Positions 46,701 to 58,654 are shown, numbered from the stretch's first letter. The stretch: DNA of 64,000 bases from Hydractinia symbiolongicarpus (GCF_029227915.1 NC_079888.1:6505001-6569000), one strand, 5' to 3'. Notes: a model not told the origin generated them from the sequence alone. Program-made: numbers and translations.

Positions 46701-49700
46701 AAGGTTAAAACTAGAAATTCTTATTTCTGATTAAATTTCTCACAATTGAAAGACACGTATAAAGTTAGATCAACCTTGTACAAGCGACCATCTTTTAACC
46801 ATTTCTTCCAATTTTTCCCTTTATCTTGATGATGTGGAGTTGAATCAACCGTTTCAATCGATCGATACGATGTCTCTCCAGGTTCAGTTAACTCTTCGTA
46901 CGAGATACTACCTAAAACACATGTTTCAGCAAAGTGGTAACTTCATTGTTCTATATTGTTCTTAAACGTATTTTATCTAAGAATTAAACTTAATAATGGA
47001 TTCTCATTGATTACATACATACTTGTATGATAATTTCTTAACTCGTTAACATCACCTTATTGATATGTATAAAAAATGAGAAACAGATACCCCTAATCCC
47101 GTCTGCACTTTCTATCCCAGTGGAGTATACTATTGGCGCAGTTAATGAAAGTGAGCTCCAAAATACCAAGTCGTGGTGTATCGATTCTATAAAACAAAAT
47201 GTTTAAAGAATGTTATACTAGACTAGTCGTTGACCTGTGGTAAAAGTCTATGAATGTTTTCCTGTCGTGTGTATTTCTCATCAGTATCTCGTGTATCCTT
47301 GCCCGCCTGTTAGCATTAAACAATATATTTCTCTGTACTGCGGCACACAAATGAAATGCAGCTATTATTATATAGACTAGTCCTTATTCCATTTAAAAAT
47401 GCATGGATTCACCCGTCTTTATAATGCCACGGGAATTTAACTTTAAAAACAAAGTCAGAATACCGAATTTGCTGTTACATGTGCCCGTAGCACAACCTTT
47501 TTTCTTCGGAAAAAAATGCAGGTATTAATAAAGAGAACAAGGAAGAAGTATACCAAATATAAGCTGCTTGCTCGGACCCAATTCTTTCTCCAGGTTTTTG
47601 CGGATTTTGAAAGGTTATAAAAAATAATGAAACAATGGACTTTGAACTCATTTTTATGGCGCCTCTAAGCATTGGAAGTATATTCTCTGCGTCACGGTTT
47701 AAAAATTACAACTTAAACAAAGCAGAAAACGCTTTTAAAAGTACATTCCTGAACTATCAAGTTAAGCCGGTCAAATGTTTTGTAATAAATGATTAACCAA
47801 GACTAAAACATTTCGTAAACGCAGTAAAAATAATGTGAATATGAAAATGAAAAGAAGCGTGTGATAAATGTTATAACGTTTGGAACAAACAACTGAAATT
47901 CATACAAAGTGGTTTTATGTTTACTTTGAGAAAATAAAATTTGCTGAATTTGAATTTAACATTTGATTTTGTTTTTTAAAAACAATTTTAACTAGCTACT
48001 TTTCTTTCTGTTTTAATTAGCAGTAAATATAATAAATATGTCAATTTCAACTTCCTTTTTTCATGCCTGTTCCATCATTACATGGAAGCCCTTGGAGAAC
48101 GGTATAAATGAATGGAAGAGAAGATGTCAATTATTTTATTTTTCGCAAAGTTTTCGAAATTTTATTACCGCTAAATGTTAGAACTAGCTAATTTTTTGAT
48201 CACCAGTTTTGCCTAAAATTAAATTATTCTTAAAATTTCTCAAGAAAACTAGTTATATAAGTTAGCTAATTAAATTATTTTCTCTGAAAATGAATTTGTG
48301 ATTCATACGGACCATCACTTGCGTAAGTTTCTAATGAAGAAGTGTCACATAGTCACATCCTTCTGATGATGCGATACTAGCATTTATAAAATACAAATCT
48401 TCTTCAAGCGCATAGTCATTTTATACTATTTCACTTTTTATTTACTAGTAATATAATACATAATAACGCTTTTTGTCGTTTTACAGAAATAATAAATCTT
48501 TAGTAGCTTATAACATGCACTAAAGTCAATATTTTTGTTACAATTTGATCCACTTACCTGCTATGTCTTTCCCTTTTGCAGCTCTCATTTTTTCTTCGTT
48601 GGTTCCAACATGAAATATGAATGAAAACAGAAATCCTACGCCAGTTACGATAAAAGCCAGTTCCTGAAAATAAGACATGCACAATCGACTCTTTTTGCTA
48701 CAGGTATTGTTGTTACTTTAATGGGAACAGGTCAGAGGTTTGATTCTTATAGACCTCATTGTGATATGGTAAATATGAAGTTGACGTAGAGTAACATTGA
48801 GATAGTCAGTGCATAAAGAAGCCGAAAAAAGACCAAGCTTGGCGTTAGCCATTTCTTGAGAATATAATAATTCTGTACGCGTTGCAGCATAAATACAAAT
48901 GATTAGTTTGGCTTACCATAAACTGTTGAGAAACAGACTGGTTGACTTCATCTCCATCTGTGGTGCCAAGCAGTAACCACACCAATGCGAAGACAAAAAT
49001 GCCGGTGGCAAATGTTAGACCGGACCTAAAAAATTACCGTGATAAGTGTTAGATTCGAACTGAAAAAGTACTGGTAGTGAATTTGTAGGCCGGACCTAAA
49101 AAAAGTTCAAGAACTAATTTTAGCAATCCAAAATAGGAGGAGAGGAGAGGACGTGATATGAAAGATCATCAAAATTTAAAGTTTGTGACATCCAATATGT
49201 ATCTGTAATTCGTGGAATATTAAGTTTCTTATTGAAACTTTGTTCAGAACGATATAAAAAGGGCATCTGAACACAGAAGTTCCTGAAAAAAATCAACAAC
49301 ATTCTTAAGTTTCCTAGTGGCAGGTGCAAAAGTTGTCGTAACAAAACAGTTATGCGAAAGTAACGTTTTAGTCACCTGATAGCGTTTAACTCAACTCTTT
49401 GGCTAGCCTTTAGAGCTATTTCTGGAATAAGAGCAAGATGGGCAATTTGAACAGCTGCCCACCCAAATTGAAAAATAACTACAAAGCCAGAGTAATATAT
49501 CAATTTCGTCATTTCTGATGCGTTGTTGCACGATATGCATAAGTTAAACACAAACGGGAAACTGGCCAACACGCAGATCGTTCCAACACCATGCCAAAAT
49601 TTTCGTTTACCATACCATGTAAGTTTTGTTTTATCACAACTGTAACCAATAATCAACGTGAATAACGCGTCTGCTAACTGACCAATCAAAAGAACTAGTC

Positions 49701-49860
49701 CAGCATTAGATTCTGACAAACCAGCCACCTTGGTCATGTAAATCAACACATAACTAAACCAGCAATTTGCACATAAATCATTAAAAATATGACCGACTCC
49801 ATAAAATATTTTTTGTGGTCTTGATAAAATCTTTGGTTCTGATGCTTTTTGAGCCTCCAT
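43790..49860 (-). CDS. MFSD12: MFSD12-like major facilitator transporter
   Basis: Ten coding exons with GT-AG borders join in one frame to 532 residues: 49860-49376, 49025-48917, 48663-48558, 46911-46775, 46503-46411, 45993-45901, 45296-45123, 44946-44843, 44336-44209 and 43959-43790. Family signatures run in order: VGHIFNDLCANCWFSYVLIY in TM1, GQLADALFTLIIGY, FPFVFNLCISC, FQFGWAAVQIAHLALIPEIA, then GILYMFTRLSVNVFQSYFAL, ILVTSLSKTAELIG and SGAFVYSTMSFTDKLSTGI. Twelve TM segments are expected. The acidic cytosolic tail ends NNAFEKDD. In vertebrates MFSD12 sits in lysosome/melanosome membranes and is needed for cysteine import. A 5'UTR intron is likely (TTCTAG acceptor just before the ATG). Confidence 0.93.
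45369..45626 (+). mobile_element. tRNA-derived SINE in an MFSD12-like intron, with (AAT)n tail
   Basis: The head has a B-box-like GTGGTTCGGTCCAC and a tRNA-like anticodon arm (GATTCGCAATC). A conserved-looking body follows (GATCAAAGGACCCACATTGA, CACTGAGTGGCTATATCCTG) and then an (AAT)8-like tail at 45602-45626. Orientation is opposite to the gene. Confidence 0.75.
47213..47384. mobile_element. Small element bounded by TAGACTAGTC motifs in an MFSD12-like intron
   Basis: Starts TAGACTAGTCGTTGACC and ends near TATTATATAGACTAGTCC. The same motif marks one end of the 570-bp family and the fragments at 14470-14520. The intervening 150 bp is not similar to that family. Confidence 0.4.
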
Positions 49861-50078
49861 AGAAAAATTCCTAACCTAGAAGATAAAATTGCTAGCTAAA
49901 GATGTAAGGGATTTGTAATTGCAAATAAACAATTAAATAAAAGTTTAAATCACAAAAAGGCGGACAAATTGTGATATACAGTTTGTTCAACAAACAAGGG
50001 GATTTTATGAATAAGGCTGTACAGTATATAGCCTTATAATTACCATATTTTGGAAGGAGAATACCACCAAGAAGAAGG

Positions 50079-50086
50079 TTTATATA
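50079..50086 (-). promoter_or_regulatory. Candidate TATA box of the MFSD12-like gene
   Basis: The minus strand reads TATATAAA in the context GTTCTATATAAACC, 220 bp before the ATG. This leaves room for a short leader exon and the proposed 5'UTR intron. Confidence 0.4.
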
Positions 50087-50934
50087 GAACTCGATACTGA
50101 CACTGTGCGCAATTTACTTTTCGAGAAATAACACTATCTGCTGCCATGGTAACAAGTGAAAAGATTCCATCATTAAAGAAATAGTAACATGTGACGACAT
50201 ATATGCAAACCGCATGACTGCACGCAAATGATTCACCATCGAATTCTCAACAAGCTATACCAACCACTGTTTTGTCAAATGTTAAATCGATATAATTGGC
50301 GACGATGTAAAGCTTTTATTTATGTCGCGGGAGACAAATAAAGATTATATTAAAAAAAGAAAGTATCATTCTTTAATATGTTTTCAAACATTTTAATTCA
50401 TTTCTTCTATTTTCCTCAGCAAACAATCAAAAAACAGCCGCAATGTGAAAAGGTGAATCAACAGAAAGTCTTAATAAAATGTGTAAGTGACACCAAATCT
50501 TTAACCAAGTTCAAGTAGTTTTATACATAAAAAGCAAGATTACACATTGTTTCTTGTTTGGCAAATTTAACAAATTTAAAAGTTTTCTGTTTTTTTCATC
50601 AATTGATATGTACTTACCTTCTCGTGTTGTGTATAAATGTTGCTATGGTATTATTTTTGTGTTGCTATGGTGTTATATTTGTTTCAAACTTCATGGTGTT
50701 TTTGCATAGCAATGCAAAATGTCTGATGTTTATCAACCTTTTAATGAACATAGTTAAAGGTTATGTTCGTAGATAATTTCTTTTTAAGTCTGTGTCTAAG
50801 ACAACGGTTGCGTCTATGTTTTGATGTCGGTCAAAGGGCGTAGCAGACACTCAAAGCTTGAGGCCCCAAGAGAAGAAAATTTAAGGTTTTTTTCTGCCAC
50901 AGTCTTCTTTATATTAACCACGACCGCCATTTTT

Positions 50935-50975
50935 TTGGGGGGGAGGGGGAGGAGGAGGGGTGATTGGGGGGAGAG
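50935..50975 (+). other. G-rich run, potential G-quadruplex
   Basis: GGGGGGGGAGGGGGAGG, continuing AGGAGGGG, then TGATTGGGGGGAG, gives four or more G-tracts in 40 bases. It stands in AT-rich intergenic DNA. The 100-codon frame crossing it (50821-51123) is not credible as a gene. Confidence 0.6.
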
Positions 50976-51172
50976 GCGTTCCCTCGTTCAGTCTGTAACA
51001 ACCAAAGTAGGAGAGATGAAAATATACACTAACTATGAATTATCAGCTAATCTTGCCAAACGACCCCTGCACGGAACACAAAGTTTATTCAGTCATGTTG
51101 CAATGCAAAGAATGAGTGTTTAATTTAATTCTTTCTTGTGATGATTGTCTGAACAAATGATATTCAAAATAA

Positions 51173-51448
51173 AGACCGGTTCACACTTGTGACGCAAACG
51201 CAAGAAAAAGACTGTGTGGACATTTTCGATGCAAGCAAAAACTCGACGCAAGAAACTATATAACATATTATAATAGAGATAAGCTAACTATAATTCTTAT
51301 AAGTCTTCTTTATGCGTTACCTTTTGTTGCGTTTTCATGGTCTAGTGTGAACGTCTAGCGTTTGCGTTTACGTCAGATCTCTAAAATTAACATTGCGCAT
51401 GCGTATGTTGTTTCCGTTTGCCCTTGCGTCTCAAATGTGAACCAGACC
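51173..51448. mobile_element. 276-bp MITE with Harbinger-like ends and TAA target duplication
   Basis: The left end AGACCGGTTCACACTTGTGA and the right end, complemented as GGTCTGGTTCACATTTGAGA, are inverted repeats that continue into GCAA and ACGC motifs. TAA occurs directly on both flanks (51170-51172 and 51449-51451). Multiple GACGCAA/TTGCGTC motifs recall the element at 8016-8533. No ORF. Confidence 0.75.
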
Positions 51449-51489
51449 TAAAATGTAAGGTAGCTCTTAGGCGTGAACATGAAGAGGCA

Positions 51490-51825
51490 GATAATGAAGG
51501 CACAAATATAAAATATTACAGTGTGTTAGAGGAGGACAAATCCGTGATTTATAAACAAAACATATTTATCAAATAAGAACGTAAAAATGATATTGAAGTT
51601 ACGCAACAAATGCAAATATATGACCGTTGCAATGCTATTTAGCTTCGGTTATGCAATTTATTCGATCTTTCGTTGCATAAAAAAGAAATATTGTAAAATA
51701 TCCAAAAGATCTAGCGAAAGTTCAAAGGTAAAATGTTATGTTATGAATATGCAGAAAGTTTTCAGAAAGTTAAGCTTGTAATTAGTTAATTAGTTTCGAC
51801 TCAATGAGTTTTGTCTGCTCCCATC
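51490..51825 (+). repeat. Dispersed repeat, second copy, with a 64-codon open frame
   Basis: Matches 28375-28630. The open frame 51587-51781 would encode a basic peptide with one hydrophobic segment (MTVAMLFSFGYAIYSIF). The frame is disrupted in the other copy, so it is more likely a repeat than a gene. Confidence 0.55.
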
Positions 51826-52467
51826 GCGTGATTCTTTCATATTTTTCGACTCATGTCTACAAAATTTCTGTTTTTTGCTTGTTGTTGTTGAGTTTTGAGA
51901 TTCTAGTTCTGCCTACCACTAGGCAACATTTTTTTTCTTTCCGTGACTTCTATTACTAGCACATTGGGTAAGTTGTAGGAACCGGCTCACTGTTGAAGCT
52001 TCTGAGCTTTCTTGAATGTTCTTGTTCTTGCTTTGCATGTAAAGCCTTGAAACTGACTGAAAAGGTTTGCAGGAAACCCTAAAGACGAAATAACTAGGCA
52101 AAACTATTTTATATTCCTATACAGGGGCGGATCCAGTGTACGTCAGCGCCGTCACGCGACGGATAATTTTTACTAAGAATTGTAAAAAAATAATAGGGTA
52201 CTGTGATCCTGCAGTCCCTTCGACCTTTGACCTTTATTTTACCGACTTTTTCTAGTGTGACTGAGTTGATGGATAAGGCAAAAAGCGACTGACATCCGAA
52301 GAATTTTCATGTAATGTGATTGGCTTTCCGACCGAAATAACGTATTCTGATTGGTTTACAAAACACTGACGACTTCGACCCATATTTACGGCATTCGAAA
52401 TGTGACATAGCATGTGTTTTTCAATAATCATTGAATTTTTTTGTAACCGATGCCGTGTAATTTGAAT

Positions 52468-52548
52468 TTCGGACCAAACGAAAGCAATTAGGAGGGTTTT
52501 TTGGACCAAACGAAAGCAATCAAGAGCTTTTCGGACCAAACGAAAGCA
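52468..52548. repeat. Three tandem copies of a ~28-bp unit
   Basis: CGGACCAAACGAAAGCAAT (first letters TTGGACC in the second unit) recurs at about 52471, 52503 and 52530 with AGGAG/AAGAG-type spacers. It lies in a region starting with a hAT-like terminus CAGGGGCGGATCCAG at 52122. Confidence 0.8.
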
Positions 52549-52599
52549 TGGAAGACTAATAAGTAACCAGGCATGGTGACTCACGACATGTGTGCTGCA

Positions 52600-54500
52600 A
52601 TGAGATGCAATAATTTATGCAATAATATGATATTACATTAAATCAAGTCTTTATGTCAAAAATATAATTACAGTTGCGTAGCTATAGATATTGGAACATA
52701 TGTAGCTAGGTAGTTAGAAATTTCAATGCAGAGTGGGTTATTTTTAAAGTTGTTGTTGTTGACCAAAAACTTCGAGAGTTCTGCAATTGCGTTATGTTAA
52801 GAAGATAATGCTTTATTATTCTTGTTATTTTAAACACTTGTAATATATAGCTAATAAAAGCACCACCGAACTTTCATATGAAAAATCCTTTTTATACTTA
52901 ATTTTTAATTTTCACGAAATAGGCCCAGAGCACACTGTGGTATTCCGAAGAGACATAGACATCCGACATGCTCACATAGACATCCGACAGGCTCTGCCGT
53001 TGTTCGGTAGAATAGTGCGTACGCATGCGACCTTGTTAGTTTAGAAAAAATGGCGTCTTACAGTACACACGCGTTTTGATTTTCCCAAGAATTCCATGCT
53101 TAATTAGGGATATTACACACACGTAGACTGATAATAACTTCCTGCAGATGTTAATAGCTTACTACTAGGATATATCATCTGAGGAATGTTGATATTAGTA
53201 CAAGCCTGTGAAGTTTTTAAAAAAAATTAATAATTCCTAACCAATTAGTCAAAGTGGCAATTTTATGTGGGTAGTATAAAGCATACTTTTCGCTAATGGT
53301 AAAAGTCCAATAACTTGTGCAAAAACTAAAACAATGGCTTAAAACTTGATATGGTATAGTTTTAGACCAGATCGATGAAAGAGAGCCCAATATACATTGA
53401 CCTATCATTGTAGTTCTTAATTTTTTTAATTTAGGCATTTTCGGGGACGCCAATAAGGCATTTTTTACAGCATATCTGTTTTAACACAGATACAAGTGCA
53501 AAAACCATTAAAAGCAACTTCTCTGGTTGAAATAAGTCAAATAAGAATTAATAAAACTAGTTTAAGCCCAATTTTTTTAACCAGTCCAAAGAAATTGTAA
53601 AGTACCAGAATGTTCAACTTACATTATGTTGGTACAAAAGCTTAATCATGATTACGACTACGGTTTAAGTGATAAAATTTTTGTTTGTCCTTTATTTATT
53701 ATGCTATCAATTGAATATTATTTGAGCAAACACATTTTGCAGAATAGGCAGTGACTAACCAAAAGGGTGCATATATGTTTTATTCTGTAGTGCTACATCC
53801 AACATGTTGTATAATACAGAAGTTAGTTTCGACAATTTACTTATTTCCTGGGATAATTATTTTTAGCTCTTAAAGTCACTGGAGATTTTTTTGTACAGCT
53901 ACATGTCCTAGCTACATGTTGGTGACAATACACTGGTTGACGTGCTGCAATATTCCATCATTAGGGTTTTTCCTTTACCCTGAGGTATATATATAGTAAG
54001 AATTCTGTTTTACTTTCTTGCTAAGAACAACATCAAGGGAAGTCATTTATGTATTCCATCTTTGATGACGCTTTGTACAATTAAACTGGTGTAACACATT
54101 AGAATTTGTGGGGAATGAAGCTGTTTTTACTTGTACTATCAGGCTTGGCTTAGTTTGTTTTGGTAGACTAGTTGCGGTAGCATGGTTAGTACTCTGAACA
54201 TAGAAAATTTTTGCCACCTTTTGCTAAATACTTTAATGTCCCAGTGGTAAGAAAAATTATGCTGTGCCTCCAGACTGTACAGATACTTCGAAAACCAAAA
54301 ACCAAATTTCCTATTTTCTTAACTGTGGTGCAAAGTGCAAAGTGCAAAGTAGAACGTGTATTTACATCATTAAATGCTAAAAATACTTCTACTCTCATGC
54401 TCATATTCTGTTTTGTCTGCAAGGTGTTGATGAAGGATGTAATGATAATTTTAAAGCCAACCATTTTTGTAATTCTGGTTAAAACAATTCAGCTTCCCCT
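52600..54500. other. Gene-poor interval with weak open frames
   Basis: A 78-codon minus-strand frame (53217-53453) begins MASPKMPKLKKLRTT, and a plus-strand stretch at 54230-54480 reads with several cysteines. Neither has a recognisable domain or convincing splice context. A short duplication AGACATCCGACA(T/G)GCTC is at 52963-53003. Confidence 0.35.
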
Positions 54501-54525
54501 AGTTAAGCCTACTTTAGCATATAGC

Positions 54526-54613
54526 AGACTGTCCATGCCTGGAATAGCTAACATTACGTTATTAGGCATTTCCTTGACATGCTGACGAGCCCTGGTATTG
54601 GGCGAAACAGTCT
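54526..54613 (+). ncRNA. Hammerhead ribozyme, type III topology
   Basis: Stem III AGACTG (54526-54531) pairs with CAGTCT (54608-54613). U54532-A54607 closes the core and C54533 is the predicted cleavage nucleotide. Stem I CATG (54534-54537) pairs with CATG (54578-54581) across a 40-nt loop that can form a further GCCT/AGGC helix. The conserved core CTGACGA is 54582-54588, stem II GCCC/GGGC (54589-54592, 54600-54603) has loop TGGTATT, and GAAA is 54604-54607. All core nucleotides match the hammerhead consensus CUGANGA...GAAA with UH at the cleavage site. Such ribozymes are carried by Penelope-like elements and retrozymes in animals; the host repeat here is shared with 33972-34432. Confidence 0.8.
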
Positions 54614-54779
54614 TAAAATATTTGAATTTAAACTGTTGTTTTTAATTTTCATACACTTTTTTGAAACCCTTTAAAAGATGGTTTGTTATTTTATTGTCCA
54701 TTCAAAACTTTAGAGCAAAAAACGTCTCTACCAAAGCTAATAACTTGGACATTATTTAGGCCGTTTATAATGCGTAGAG

Positions 54780-54925
54780 GCTTAAAATAGCAAAAGTTTT
54801 CGGACCCGCAATGGAGGGTTTACAGCGCCCCCCATGACCCCCACTTGTTCTGGCACAGCAAATTGCTGCGCTTTTTTTGCTTCGCAAAAATTTAACTGAC
54901 ATGTTAAAAATGTTGGATCCGTCTG
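54780..54925. mobile_element. Repeat fragment related to 34262-34432
   Basis: Shares GGGTTTACAGCGCCCCCC-like, GACCCCCAC, a TTGCTGCG hairpin and a terminal GGATCCGTCTGT with the copy downstream of the other hammerhead. The spacing from the ribozyme core is similar (about 210 here, 250 there), which suggests one composite family. Confidence 0.55.
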
Positions 54926-55246
54926 TTATACTATATAGCTTTTTCAAAATTCTGGTGGCACAAATAACTTAAGCATTTATTTAGTTCCACTGATGTATTA
55001 TCTTTTTCTGCATTTAGTCTTTTACCCTAGTCAAAACTCATAAGTGAGATAAGGCAAACTTAATTTCTTCTCTGCGCTATCAGATTCAGTTGGGATCAAG
55101 AAAAGCTAAAGAATTTAAATTACATGCGACGAAAGGCATAGTGCGATGGCCGTAAGTTGTTCGGTACTGGATGCATGTAAGAATGGGTGTGTGATTTAAA
55201 CGTTGTATAATCTATCTACATGTACCTGCGAAAGTGGGTTGGAAAG

Positions 55247-55299
55247 CGAGGCACAAAATTTACGCGAAGTTTGAAAATTTGCGTTAATTTTGTGCCTCG
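55247..55299. repeat. Perfect 14-bp stem hairpin
   Basis: CGAGGCACAAAATT and AATTTTGTGCCTCG are exact inverted repeats around a 25-base centre that also holds ACGCG and GCGT. Could be a tiny MITE or a structured RNA. Confidence 0.75.
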
Positions 55300-56920
55300 T
55301 TAATTTCCTGCAATTAGGCATTGAAAGTTGAACAATTTTTAGTAATACTAGCGGAAAACCATAGCTAGCTTATTAGCTGTATTTTTCGGTTAGTTAACCG
55401 AAAACCATGCAACTAAACGTGTTAGCTATGTTTTCGATATTATTATGGAAAATTTTGCTCGTGGATTGCTGATGAAGTAGATAAGTGACGTAGTTAATTG
55501 ATTGAAACTTTTTCATGCAATTTGACTGTACGGTATAATAATATGACACCGTTTAACTAGAAATTTGTACGTGTAATCAAACAGTGCTTTTACCGTCTCA
55601 AAATAAAATACATAATATAGCACAAAAAATCTACAACGCAATCGTAACATTTTTTGAAGAACGAATTCACGAAAATGAATGCTTTACATTATATTACATT
55701 AGAGTGGACACATTGCAAGTCAATTTGTTGCCGGGTAGCTAGCTACGATTTTTTGTTTGACTGTAACGGGTCTGCTATACTTAACTGACTACGTAAAGCT
55801 ACATTGAATAATGTTAGTAGCCATAAAACCTCCTTATCCTATTTCGACATTGCTTGTAACGTACGAACATTTTCCATATGTTTAAGTCTGCATCATATTG
55901 CAGTAGGTTTATTTAAATACTAAGGAGAGCTATCTAAGCTAGCTAGTATATAGCTATCTAAGCTAGCTTAGATAGCTTAGATAGCTAGCTTAGATAGCTA
56001 CGACATTATTTTTCACGTTACTTTGCAGAGCTACAATTTCCCATCATGTTCTAATACATTACAGCTGGAAGCGAGCTAGCACATTGTATAGCTGTTTTAC
56101 TGTTGCCAAGCTTGTCATTTATTGGAATCGAATAAAATTTCTGGCTGACTATATAGCTCGCTACGGTAAAATAACAATGGTTTGAGAAACTGCTTCCTCT
56201 AGTTAGAGCAAAGCTTAAACTTTAAGACCTAACTAATATGTAGAAATAACAAATTTATATAGTTCAATTGTTCGACTAATGGTTAAGCATTTGTTTTGTC
56301 AATAATAAATTTGAAATTTTGCTGCATGACTTTTCTAGCCATAGGGTGTTTTTCTGTCAACCAAAGACATACCAGTATAATGATTTCCTTGTTACTTTGA
56401 CACAGTGCACCAATACTGAACGTTCCATCTAGATGTGGAATATTAGTTAGCTGTATTACATAGCTAACATATACTATTGACGTTATGCTTAGTGTATTAT
56501 ACCCTATATTGCAGTATAAAATTTAATAAATTACTTATGCGAATGAAGTGACGGTTTGCACCTGAACGAAGCGCAAAAGTTCATTTTGCTGCGTTAATTT
56601 ATGTATAGGTTCAGCCAATGACTGTGACGCCGTGTCTTTCATCTGGATCTATATTGTTTCTTTTAAGAATATTTTTAAAGGCAACTTCTTTTTCTTTTCT
56701 TTTGCGGTTATTTTCTAAAAACTATATCGTACCTGACTGAATTATTTACAGTCATGTCTCTCACAATGAATATACTTCTACGCTTACCAATATACTTCAT
56801 ATTCTGTATTCAACTTAACGCCTTTAAATGGAGAAAAATATTTTGAAAGAGAGATTTTAAAAACACAGCGTACTAAATTGATATTTTTTTTTGCATTTTA
56901 GGAATCAAAGAAGCACACAA
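55300..56920. other. Gene-poor AT-rich interval with an AGCTATCTAAGCT cluster
   Basis: At 55926-56005 the motif AGCTATCTAAGCTAGC and its complement repeat five or six times in both directions, forming overlapping palindromes. No gene is supported in the rest. Confidence 0.55.
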
Positions 56921-56924
56921 CAAA

Positions 56925-57651
56925 CTATTTGATAAATTTTTTAATTTGACAATGTCCAACATATCTGGCACAACCACTGTCACCAACTGAGCTAGCGTAA
57001 AACTTAGCAGCTTGTTGAGCAGATCCTCTTGACAGTCCAACTCCGTAAACAACAGATGGACAATTCATTCCAGAGGGTACAAGACTATAAAAGAATTGAA
57101 ATGAACGGCAAGACAGGTTAAATTGAAATTAGCTCAAAAAACTCCTTTTTTCTCTATTCTTGTTGCCTTTTTTTCGATTTGTTTCTTGTTAAGTCACGCC
57201 CCGAAGAAAAGTCATTTATTCAAATAGGCTCCTGTGGTCATTCTTTTGAATTTTGTGTATAGAATAAAATTCTCGGCCAAAAGGGGTAAATATTTCATAT
57301 TTTTACATTCATTAAAATATTTCGTCCAAACTATGCAAGCAATTGAATTTGACTTTCTGTAATATTTGAATGTTAGTTAATTTTTCTACGGTATCGAATG
57401 AATTCTCTTAAAATTCCATTTTTATAAGTCACGAGGCGTGATGTTTCAAGGCACGTCGACTTTTTGTGAAAAGTTAAAAAATAAAAAAGGGCAAGTTACC
57501 GGGTGTTGCATCGAGCATAGTAGCTGTTTTTCGCCAATTTTACACCAAGTGCGGCAGCTATTCTTGCAAACCATGCAATAGGATGTCCATCTGTAGTACT
57601 GAACGCCAACAAGAAAAGCCCCACTAACACAACAGCGAAAGAAATCTTCAT
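56925..57651 (-). CDS. Small secreted cysteine-containing peptide, candidate host-defence peptide
   Basis: Two coding exons, 57651-57500 and 57084-56925, join in frame (AACACCCG before the GTAACT donor, TCTTGTACC after the TTTTATAG acceptor) to 103 residues. The start MKISFAVVLVGLFLLAFSTT is a signal peptide. The mature part has a hydrophobic amphipathic stretch (PIAWFARIAAALGVKLAKN), four cysteines (ARCNTR, NCPS, GCAR, HCQ) enough for two disulfides, and a basic end KKFIK. A splice acceptor lies 10 bases before the ATG, so a non-coding first exon exists. The hydrophobic-then-cysteine layout recalls big defensins, which however have six cysteines. I do not recognise the family. Confidence 0.75.
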
Positions 57652-57661
57652 ATTGATAAAT

Positions 57662-58650
57662 TCTAAAAGGAAGGCTATATAGAAATTTAAAGCTGAACTT
57701 TTAAAACTGAAAACAGCTACATAGAAGCAGAACCTAAAATACAAGAAAAGACACTCACAGGTAAAACTGCAAACTTGTTTTAAAATGTATTGTAGATTCA
57801 TCTCTTTTACATGTTTTTGTTTTGTTTTCTTAGCTGTTCTAAGAAAATAATATTTATTTACTTTTCAGAAAACGGGATTATCTTCCGGTTAAGAATTGTC
57901 TTCCGGTTTTCAGAGTGTCAGATTTAGTAACAACCGAAGCTTTGCTGATCTTTCAGCTTCTGAAAGTACTATATTTTGTTTTCTATCAGTCGACGGATTT
58001 ATCAGTTTCCGATGACGTAGTCGTATTTTCGAAATAAATATTAGCTATCGTCATAAATAGCTTCATTTACGTCAATGCATGCCAAGCAAAGTCCACAAAA
58101 ATAGAAACCGAATACTTTTCATCAACAATTCCATACTTGTTTTAAAGATTTTTATAAAATATAAATAGAATATAGATCCTATGCAATAGACCAGATAAAG
58201 TTTAGATGTTGAGAATCTAACCTTTCAAGCTCACGAATTTTAAAAGTAGCTATCAGCGAAGTTAATGAAGCAGTAAATGTTGAATTAATTATTTGTTCGC
58301 TAGCTAAAAATCCCATGGAAAAATATGATATCAGTTGAGGATATATTTCTTTGCTGGCTCGTTAATGTTAAAAAGAAATTCCCTACTCTTCTCTTAAAAT
58401 AATTCTCTTTTTGATTGTTTTGATTATCATTGTTAAACATATATATACAGATATGCAAATATAAAAATAGCAGCTACAAAAAAAACACATTAGCTATAAT
58501 CGTAATTGAACTTAGTAGCTACAGAGACTCATGCCAGAAGTTAGATTGCTTTAAGTGAAACATTTTTTGAAGAAATGTTCTAGGTTATGTCTATCCCCTA
58601 AAAAGGTGTTCTGTTTCTCACCAACAATCCACCCTTTAACCCCTTTAACG
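57662..58650. other. Upstream region of the small peptide gene
   Basis: Probably holds the non-coding first exon and promoter of the peptide gene. ATTATCTTCCGGTTAAGAAT and GTCTTCCGGTTTTCAG at 57878-57914 form a short direct repeat. No other gene. Confidence 0.35.
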
Positions 58651-58654
58651 ACTG

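Noticed and set aside
50821-51123. 100-codon frame with an RGR/GRR centre
   Set aside because: Driven by the G-rich run; no domain or splice signals.
55468-55480. Another CTGATGA as a third hammerhead core
   Set aside because: No GAAA after a stem II and no flanking helices.
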